From: Brevundimonas sp. UBA5713
GTDB lineage: Bacteria > Pseudomonadota > Alphaproteobacteria > Caulobacterales > Caulobacteraceae
Reading direction: 5' to 3'
Assembly: GCF_002419815.1 (NCBI RefSeq)
Contig: NZ_DIGV01000038.1
Span: 1-38,737, forward strand
DNA length: 38,737 bases
Shown: positions 33,573-38,737 of the stretch, one piece after another
How the letters are laid out: every line of letters begins with the position of its first letter
Numbering within the stretch: position 1 is the first letter of the stretch
Position numbers and translations under genes: made by a program
Notes under the pieces: generated by a model
The model's database searches: none
What the model was told of the DNA's origin: nothing
Seen by the model: only the letters and a program-made list of their open reading frames with translations

Positions 33573-35156
33573 TCAGCCCCCGATCAGGGGCCACAACGAC
33601 AGGATCAGAGCCGCCGCCGCTGCACAGGCCGAGGCCGTGACAGCAGCCACCACCCATGTGGGTGTGTGCGGCTTCTGCACTATCAACGTCTGATATTGCG
33701 GAGGGTTCTGTGCCAGTTGAGAAAGGGCGCGCAGAGTGTCGCGGGCTTCTTCCAGAATTTCCTTGGCCTGCGCCTGTACGCCCAGTTCGCGGCGGATCCA
33801 GCGCTCGACAATCGGCTTGGCCGCTTCCCACAGGTCGTGGTCGGGGTTCAGGCGGCGCGCCACACCCTCGACCGACACCATGGTCTTTTGCAGCAGCACC
33901 AGTTCGGGGCGCAGATGCATGTCGAACAGGGCTGTGATTTCGAACAACTGGCCCAGCAGGCGGCCCATGGAGACCTGAGACGCCGCGCGGCCAATCACCG
34001 GCTCGCCCACAGCACGCAGAGCCTGCGCAAAGGTCTCGACCGAGTGGTGCGGCGGCACATAGCCCGCCTCGAAGTGGACGCGGGAAATGCGGTCATAGTC
34101 GCGGCTGATGAAACCCCAAAGGATTTCGGCCAGATAGCGCCTTTCGGCGGGGCCCAGACGGCCCACAATGCCGAAGTCGATGGCGGTGACCTTTTCCGCG
34201 CCATGGGCGAACAGATTGCCCTCGTGCAGGTCGGCATGGAACACACCGTGGTCCAGCGCCTGAACGAGGAAGGCGCGAACCACCTTGTCTGCCAGCAGGT
34301 TGCGCTCGGCCACCGAAAGTTCGGCCATGACCGGAGAGGTCATCGGCAGGCCCTCGGCCCACTCGAGCGCCAGTGTGCGCTTGCCGACCCCGTCCCAGAT
34401 CACGGCAGGGGCGACCATATAGGCGTCCTTGGCCATGACCTCGCCCAGTTCGGACGCGGCGGCGGCTTCCAGACGCATGTCCAGTTCCAGCTGCAGCGAG
34501 CGGGCAATGATCTCGACGAAGGCGCGCGGTTCCAGACGGCGGGCGGGGGCCACGGCCCAGTCGACCATCTTGGCTCCCAGACGCATGGCGTCCAGCCCCT
34601 GCGAGACCTTTCGCTCTACGCCGGGGCGCAGAACCTTGACCGCCACCTTGCGACCGTCGGCCAGACGTGCGGGGTGGGCCTGTGCCAGAGACGCTGCGCC
34701 CACTGCCGGACCAAACTCCGAGTACAGACTATCGACCGGACGCCCGATGGAGCGCTCGATCTCGCGGCGCGCCTCCTCGACAGGGAAGGGCGGCAGCTTG
34801 TCTTTCAGGTGTCCGAGGTCCTGCGCGAACTGAAGGCCGAAAATATCGGCGCGCGTGGCCAGAACCTGACCCAGTTTGATCGCCACCGGACCCAGTTGCT
34901 CGCAGGCGGCACCGACGCGCTGGCCGGGACGGCCCGCTTTCAGCTTGCCGCTGGCAAGGGCCTGAACCAGAGACGCAAACGGACGGCCCCATGGCGGCAG
35001 CAGGTGATTGGCCTCACGCGGAATCAGGGCGTCGTGGCGCGCCAGAACCCACCCCCACTGCATCAGCCGAAAGGCCGAACGCACCGGCGTCTTGATCCGC
35101 ACGGCCTCGGGTTTGGGCGGCGGGGTCTTGAAGGTCAGCCGGCTCAGAGCGCCCAC
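33573..35156 (-). CDS. ubiB: UbiB, ubiquinone biosynthesis kinase-like protein
   Basis: From GTG 35156 the product is 527 residues. It has the atypical-kinase features of the ABC1/ADCK family: the Ala-rich loop VGAASLAQAHPARL, ELDMRLEAAAASE, HADLHEGNLF and AIDFGIVGR, plus two C-terminal hydrophobic helices (from about 500). UbiB helps deliver or modify membrane-bound precursors in ubiquinone synthesis and has ATPase activity. The frame is open further upstream, but that part lies inside ubiE and looks like noise. The start is uncertain: GTG at 35156 overlaps the ubiE end by 13 bp, and CTG start codons nearby cannot be excluded. Confidence 0.93.
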   Translation of the reverse strand: MGALSRLTFKTPPPKPEAVRIKTPVRSAFRLMQWGWVLARHDALIPREANHLLPPWGRPFASLVQALASGKLKAGRPGQRVGAACEQLGPVAIKLGQVLATRADIFGLQFAQDLGHLKDKLPPFPVEEARREIERSIGRPVDSLYSEFGPAVGAASLAQAHPARLADGRKVAVKVLRPGVERKVSQGLDAMRLGAKMVDWAVAPARRLEPRAFVEIIARSLQLELDMRLEAAAASELGEVMAKDAYMVAPAVIWDGVGKRTLALEWAEGLPMTSPVMAELSVAERNLLADKVVRAFLVQALDHGVFHADLHEGNLFAHGAEKVTAIDFGIVGRLGPAERRYLAEILWGFISRDYDRISRVHFEAGYVPPHHSVETFAQALRAVGEPVIGRAASQVSMGRLLGQLFEITALFDMHLRPELVLLQKTMVSVEGVARRLNPDHDLWEAAKPIVERWIRRELGVQAQAKEILEEARDTLRALSQLAQNPPQYQTLIVQKPHTPTWVVAAVTASACAAAAALILSLWPLIGG

Positions 35157-35956
35157 CCGTGGTGGATGGCCGCCACACCGCCGGTCAGATTGGTTACGCT
35201 GACGCGGCTGAAACCGGCGTCCTCGATCATGCCCTTGAAGGTGTTCTGGTCCGGGAAGCGACGGATCGATTCCACCAGATACTGATAGCTGTCGCGATCT
35301 TTGGCGACCAGTTGGCCGATGCGCGGAATGGCATGGAACGACCACAGGTCATAGGCCTTGCGCATGGCCGAAGTGGTGGGGCGCGAAAACTCCAGACACA
35401 TGAAGCGGCCACCCGGCTTCAACACGCGGCGGGCTTCTCTCAGCGCCACCGGAATATCGGCCACGTTGCGGATGCCGAAGCTGATCGAATAGGCATCGAC
35501 CGAGGCGTCCGGCAGCGGCAGGTTCATGGCATCGCCGACGGTCCAGATCATTTCCGGCTCACCGCCCTTGTGCACACCCGCCAAAATCATTTCGGCGTTG
35601 TAGTCCAGCACGATGACCTGGGCATCCTTGCCACCACGGCGTTCCTGTGCGGCGCGAGCCATTTTGGAATAGCGGCGCGACATGTCGCCGGTGCCACCGG
35701 CCACATCGAGGATGACCTCGCCCGGCCGGGCATTCAACTTGGCAGCGGCAATGTCCTTCCAGACACGGTGGACGCCGACGCTCATCAGGTCGTTCATCAC
35801 ATCATAGCTGGACGCAACGGAATCAAACACGCCGCGCACCATGCGCACCTTTTCGCGCGCATCCACATCGCGGAAACCAAAGGAAGAAGTCTTGCCCGAC
35901 AGCGTGTCGGCGGGCTGTTCGCTGGAAGGGGCGGAGGACGCGTCAGAGGAGGTCAT
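35144..35956 (-). CDS. ubiE: UbiE, demethylmenaquinone/2-methoxy-6-polyprenyl-1,4-benzoquinol methyltransferase
   Basis: The 270-residue SAM-dependent methyltransferase has VFDSVASSYDVMNDLMSVG, the SAM loop ILDVAGGTGDMS and the C-terminal GGVAAIHHGWAL. It performs the C-methylation step of ubiquinone synthesis. The N-terminal about 25 residues are Ser/Ala-rich and poorly conserved. The ATG is at 35956, and ubiB follows with overlap, giving a ubiEB operon; the two act in the same pathway. Confidence 0.96.
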   Translation of the reverse strand: MTSSDASSAPSSEQPADTLSGKTSSFGFRDVDAREKVRMVRGVFDSVASSYDVMNDLMSVGVHRVWKDIAAAKLNARPGEVILDVAGGTGDMSRRYSKMARAAQERRGGKDAQVIVLDYNAEMILAGVHKGGEPEMIWTVGDAMNLPLPDASVDAYSISFGIRNVADIPVALREARRVLKPGGRFMCLEFSRPTTSAMRKAYDLWSFHAIPRIGQLVAKDRDSYQYLVESIRRFPDQNTFKGMIEDAGFSRVSVTNLTGGVAAIHHGWAL

Positions 35957-36095
35957 GCGTAGGGTTTAGCGCCTGCTGCGCGCCTCGTCATCCGTCGAAG
36001 CGCGGGAATGTTGTCGGTATAGGGGAAAGTCACTTGTCGCTGGCCGGTTGCACACGCTACGCCTTTAGCCAACAACGATACCTAGGGGACAGATT

Positions 36096-36401
36096 ATGAC
36101 TACGGCACCGCAACAGATCGATCTCGCCACTGCGCTGGAACAGCTGCCGCACTGGAGCCGTGCCGACGAGAGCCGCCCCGCCATCTTTCGCTCGCTGAAT
36201 TTTGCCGACTTTAATGCGGCTTTCGGCTTTATGGCGCGCGTGGCGATCGAGGCGGAGAAGCGCGATCACCATCCCGAATGGTTCAATGTCTACAACCGCG
36301 TGGACATCACCCTGACCACCCATGACGCGGGCGGCGTGACCCAGCGCGACCTCCAACTGGCCGCATTCATCGACGCCGCCGCCAAGGAGATAGCCCAATG
36401 A
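36096..36401 (+). CDS. Pterin-4a-carbinolamine dehydratase
   Basis: The 101-residue protein has the PCD motif EKRDHHPEWFNVYNRVDITLTTHDAGGVT in shorter parts (RDHHPEWFNVYN and LTTHDAGGVTQRD), with active-site His58, His59 and His76 and Asp77. It dehydrates 4a-hydroxytetrahydropterin, recycling pterin after aromatic-amino-acid hydroxylation. No phenylalanine hydroxylase is in the window, so the partner oxygenase is elsewhere or the protein serves another pterin or molybdopterin role. AGGGGAC precedes ATG 36096. It overlaps the SDR start by 4 bp (ATGA). Confidence 0.93.
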   Translation: MTTAPQQIDLATALEQLPHWSRADESRPAIFRSLNFADFNAAFGFMARVAIEAEKRDHHPEWFNVYNRVDITLTTHDAGGVTQRDLQLAAFIDAAAKEIAQ

Positions 36402-37180
36402 GCGGCCGCGTCGCAGGCAAGATCGCCTTGATTACCGGCGCGGCGGGTGGTCTGGGGCAGGCCATGGCGCGGATGCTGGCGCGCGAAGGGGCGCGTCTGG
36501 CTCTGACCGACATTGACGAGGGGCGCGTTCAGGTGCTCGCCGACAGCATCAATGCCGAACATCCGGACACCGCCTTTGCCTATGCCCACGACGTGACGTC
36601 CGAGGCCGACTGGGCGCGCGTGATCGCGGCGGCTGTGGGGGATTTGGGCGGGCTGTCGGTCCTTGTGAACAATGCCGGTATTGGCGGGCAATTGCTTTAT
36701 GCCGAGCAGGATACGCTCGAGAACTGGCGCAAGGTTCAGGCGGTAAATCTGGAATCCGTCATGCTGGGCTGCAAGCACGCCTTGCCGCATTTGAAGGCTG
36801 CACCGGCGGCCAGCATCATCAACATTTCGTCCATTGCAGGGTTGGCCGCTTCGCCGGGCATGGGGGCCTATAACGCCACCAAGGCGGCGGTCTGGCTCTA
36901 TACCAAGACGGTCGCGCTGGAATGCGCCAAACAGGGCGGGACTGTGCGGGCCAACTCCGTGCATCCGGTCTTTATCAAAACGCCTATTCTTGATCCCTTC
37001 GTCGCCATGGCAGGTGGTGCCGAGGACGTGGCCCACCAAAAACTTGCGCGCGGCATTCCTTTGCGCCGCATCGGTGAGCCGGACGATGTGGCCTATTGTG
37101 TCCTCTATCTGGCCTCGGACGAAAGCCGCTTTGTGACCGGCTCGGAGTTCAAGATCGACGGTGGCATGACGGCCCAGTAA
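36398..37180 (+). CDS. Short-chain dehydrogenase/reductase (SDR), substrate unknown
   Basis: The 260-residue classical SDR has GAAGGLG at 14-20, NNAG at 91-94, the catalytic Ser about 144-145, and Tyr158 and Lys162 in YNATK. Asp38 and the TDIDEGR segment favour NAD(H). The C-terminal FKIDGGMTAQ is typical of this family. Its ATG overlaps the PCD stop (ATGA), so it is coupled to PCD. The substrate cannot be stated; a pterin or hydroxyacyl substrate is only a thought. A GC-rich hairpin at 37204-37232 follows. Confidence 0.9.
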   Translation: MSGRVAGKIALITGAAGGLGQAMARMLAREGARLALTDIDEGRVQVLADSINAEHPDTAFAYAHDVTSEADWARVIAAAVGDLGGLSVLVNNAGIGGQLLYAEQDTLENWRKVQAVNLESVMLGCKHALPHLKAAPAASIINISSIAGLAASPGMGAYNATKAAVWLYTKTVALECAKQGGTVRANSVHPVFIKTPILDPFVAMAGGAEDVAHQKLARGIPLRRIGEPDDVAYCVLYLASDESRFVTGSEFKIDGGMTAQ

Positions 37181-37203
37181 AGGGGCGCGACACAGGTTTT
37201 TCG

Positions 37204-37232
37204 GCGGCCTCGATCATCAGGGTTGAGGCCGC
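37204..37232 (+). terminator. Possible terminator after the SDR gene (no T run)
   Basis: GCGGCCTC (37204-37211) pairs perfectly with GAGGCCGC (37225-37232) around a 13-nt loop, 23 bp after the SDR stop. No T run follows on the plus strand, so it may only weaken read-through into the tRNA gene. Confidence 0.35.
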
Positions 37233-37278
37233 ACCCGCCTTGCTGTAACACCCGCCATTCCGGCCTCGCGCCGACGCA

Positions 37279-37355
37279 GCACCCGTAGCTCAGCTGGATA
37301 GAGCGTTGCCCTCCGAAGGCAAAGGCCACAGGTTCGAATCCTGTCGGGTGCGCCA
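37279..37355 (+). tRNA. tRNA-Arg (anticodon CCG)
   Basis: The 77-nt sequence folds as a cloverleaf: acceptor GCACCCG paired with CGGGTGC, D-arm AGCTCAGCTGGATAGAGC, anticodon stem TTGCC/GGCAA with loop CTCCGAA giving anticodon CCG at 37313-37315 (reads CGG), T-loop GGTTCGAATCC and encoded CCA at 37353-37355. It is the last clearly host-like feature before the AT-rich region, and tRNA-Arg genes are common integration sites. Confidence 0.97.
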
Positions 37356-37699
37356 GACTTCCCCTTTCATAAAAAGACTGAATAGTTCAAACAGGGCTTC
37401 TGCACGCGTTACTAGCTTTGCTGGTAGGTGCGGCCGTATTTTCGGTAAACTTGATCCGCGATTTCTGTAAATTTGTGTGACATTATACGAAATGTATTAT
37501 CTTGTCACTGCTTGTGTTGGCAATGTTTGACTACATTTTTAATTCGATATTGCAACAATATAGCTAATTTATAGTCAAGCTTATCTGCACTGATGGTTCA
37601 TCATTTACATTTGAGTACTTTTACTGAGGTGTTTTACGCCTAGTCATTATCGGCGTTTCTGCGTTTTAAGCCCGCGATTATCAGGGTCCGAACGCGACA
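37356..37699. other. AT-rich spacer with no recognised gene
   Basis: Base composition falls sharply: 20 of 60 bases are G or C at 37501-37560 and 19 of 60 at 37561-37620, against more than 60% in most of the window. No convincing open frame was seen. It contains a perfect palindrome at 37547-37561, weak promoter-like elements (TTGACT at 37527-37532) and no recognisable integrase or copy of the tRNA 3' end. It probably holds the promoter of the surface-protein gene. Confidence 0.6.
37547..37561. promoter_or_regulatory. Perfect palindrome in the AT-rich spacer
   Basis: ATATTGCAACAATAT is a perfect 6-bp dyad with a 3-bp centre, 138 bp upstream of the first surface-protein start codon. It has the size of a typical helix-turn-helix operator. 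The binding protein is unknown. Confidence 0.45.
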
Positions 37700-38737
37700 A
37701 TGCCGAAATACATCAAGCTTCTTGCCGTGCTTATTCTAAGCTTAGCAGTACATGTTTCTTTGGGGGCATGTCGTCTGCTATCGCTCAGACTTCAGTAAGC
37801 AACGCTGCGCGTATCATCCCTCCGGCATCGGTCCTGGATCCCAATCTGGGCAATAACGATGCAAGTGCGACCGTCAATGTAACGCCACTACCCATAGTGA
37901 CGTTCAGCAAGTCGAACAACGCGACCACCGTCAGCGTGGATCAGACTATTCGATATACGGTGTCCGTTAATATTGAGCGCTGGGAGACCCTGAACCCGCT
38001 CACGCTCACCGATCAGATCGGCTCGGGGCTTGGTAATGTGAGCCTTGTCTCCACGGGACCCTTTAGCTGTACTGAGAATCTCGTGTGCACCCTGCCGGCT
38101 GGCACTGCGGCGGGCACCTATACAATTGTATATGAGGCGACGGTGCTCCCGTCGGCTTTGGGCAGCGTCACGAACCGCGTCACCGGTTCGGGCGGAGATA
38201 ACCCCAGCTGTAGCGGTTCTTGCGAAACTACCAATCCTCTCGCAGACCCTTCGTTCGGCTACAGCAAATCTGCTGATGCTAGTGGCCCCGTAAAGGTCGG
38301 CGACACCATCACCTATACCCTGCGCGGGTCTGTTAGAAACTCGCAGCTTACTCTCCCGGCGGTCCTCACTGATAGTCTTCCGGCAGGCCTGACCTTCGGG
38401 GCTGTTGTCGATGCAGGGGGCTATACCTGTAACGATGCCAATCCGCTCCAATGTACGCTGCCAGCCGGCACGGTTCCGGGTGTTTATGACGTAGTGTTTT
38501 CCGCGACGGTCAACGATCAGGCCACGGGACAGATCGTTAACACTGTGACGGCAACCGGTAATAATCCCGAATGTGAGGATTGCACCGTAATCACGCCGGT
38601 GACCGATCCGTCGGTGCGCTATGCCAAGACGGCAGACGCCACCGGCTCGGTGAAGGTGGGCGACACCATCACCTATACGCTGACGGCCGAGGTGCTGAAT
38701 GCGCAGCTGACCGAGGTCTTCACCCTGACCGATACGC
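37700..38737 (+). CDS. Repetitive DUF11-like surface protein, 3'-partial, signal peptide out of frame
   Basis: From ATG 37768 one frame stays open to the window end (about 323 residues so far), encoding SSAIAQTSVSN and then repeats of about 120 residues rich in Thr, Val and Gly, like the DUF11/conserved-repeat domains of large exported adhesins. Each repeat carries cysteine pairs (TCNDANPLQCTLPAG; CEDC). The true start seems to be ATG 37700, encoding a signal peptide (MPKYIKLLAVLILSLAVHVS) that is in a different frame. Adding one G to the five-G run at 37762-37766 joins it exactly to GMSSAIAQ, a likely cleavage site (AIA-Q). The gene is therefore frameshifted here, phase-variable, or affected by a sequence error. 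Codon use (AAT, TGT, CTT) differs from neighbours, which suggests transfer. Confidence 0.75.
37888..38737 (+). repeat. Tandem repeats of about 360 bp in the surface-protein gene
   Basis: Three units were seen: 37888-38244 (more diverged), 38245-38604 and 38605 to the window edge. The second and third are 360 bp apart (DPSFGYSKSADASG and DPSVRYAKTADATG). They are nearly identical over GGCGACACCATCACCTATAC, present at 38299-38318 and 38659-38678. The array continues past the window, so its length is unknown. Confidence 0.85.

Noticed and set aside
33573..35345. UbiB starting at 35345 with a 63-residue longer N-terminus
   Set aside because: The extra part lies wholly inside ubiE and reads as low-quality Arg/Gln/Gly-rich sequence. 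The UbiB core begins near 35140.
37356..37699. Small genes or an antitoxin in the AT-rich spacer
   Set aside because: No open frame with a start, ribosome-binding site and plausible composition was found; stops are frequent in all frames.
37888..38451. 187-codon minus-strand frame opposite the surface-protein gene
   Set aside because: The plus-strand frame shows clear repeated domains with conserved spacing, so the minus frame is a shadow.

Overview
The window looks like the chromosome of a Caulobacterales alphaproteobacterium (Caulobacter/Brevundimonas/Asticcacaulis type; genus not resolved). The evidence is the split ATP synthase locus atpHAGDC without Fo genes, the Lys/Ala-rich N-terminal tail on AtpD, the cell-envelope block nadD-rsfS-rlmH-envC-ctpA-polysaccharide deacetylase, the etfBA and cobalamin adenosyltransferase cluster, and GC-rich sequence with strong GC3 bias. 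Most of the window is densely packed housekeeping sequence. No insertion sequence, prophage or CRISPR array was seen.

Layout. 1-1911: helicase part of priA, whose N-terminal domain is cut off by the window edge and by an in-frame TGA at 43-45. 1975-2790: TerC membrane protein (minus). 3141-8046: F1-ATPase operon, ended by a strong bidirectional terminator shared with convergent rppH. 8663-12061: small accessory genes (an exported protein, an orphan ABC ATPase, a two-helix membrane protein with a large operator-like dyad between them, a zinc-finger protein, glyoxalase I, a lipoprotein). 12173-17812: nadD, rsfS, rlmH, envC, ctpA and a divergent polysaccharide deacetylase, linking NAD synthesis, ribosome maintenance and peptidoglycan remodelling. 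17809-20411 (minus): bioB, with BioR-like boxes, and a globin-coupled chemotaxis transducer. 20642-22033: ahcY, behind a near-perfect palindrome. 22102-25531 (minus): an unrecognised protein and a TonB-dependent siderophore-type receptor with a Fur-like box. 25689-28728: small membrane proteins, ATP:cob(I)alamin adenosyltransferase and etfBA. 28863-33046: YggU-family protein, a tandem pair of exported amidohydrolases (one with every expected metal ligand replaced), a UPF0178 protein and arfB. 33050-35956 (minus): exported protein, ubiB and ubiE for ubiquinone biosynthesis. 36096-37180: pterin carbinolamine dehydratase overlapping an SDR.

The character changes at the right end. After tRNA-Arg(CCG) at 37279-37355 the sequence drops to about one-third GC (20 of 60 bases at 37501-37560). 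A 3'-incomplete gene for a repetitive, cysteine-containing DUF11-like surface protein then begins. Its signal peptide is out of frame with the repeats at a run of five G. This looks like the edge of a horizontally acquired surface-protein island inserted beside a tRNA gene.

The most interesting points are the poly-G frameshift in the surface protein, the loss of one zinc site in PriA, the catalytically dead amidohydrolase partner, the 51-bp operator dyad beside the orphan ABC ATPase, and the three metabolite-regulator-like sites before bioB, ahcY and the TonB receptor. Nothing seen amounts to a defence or secretion system.
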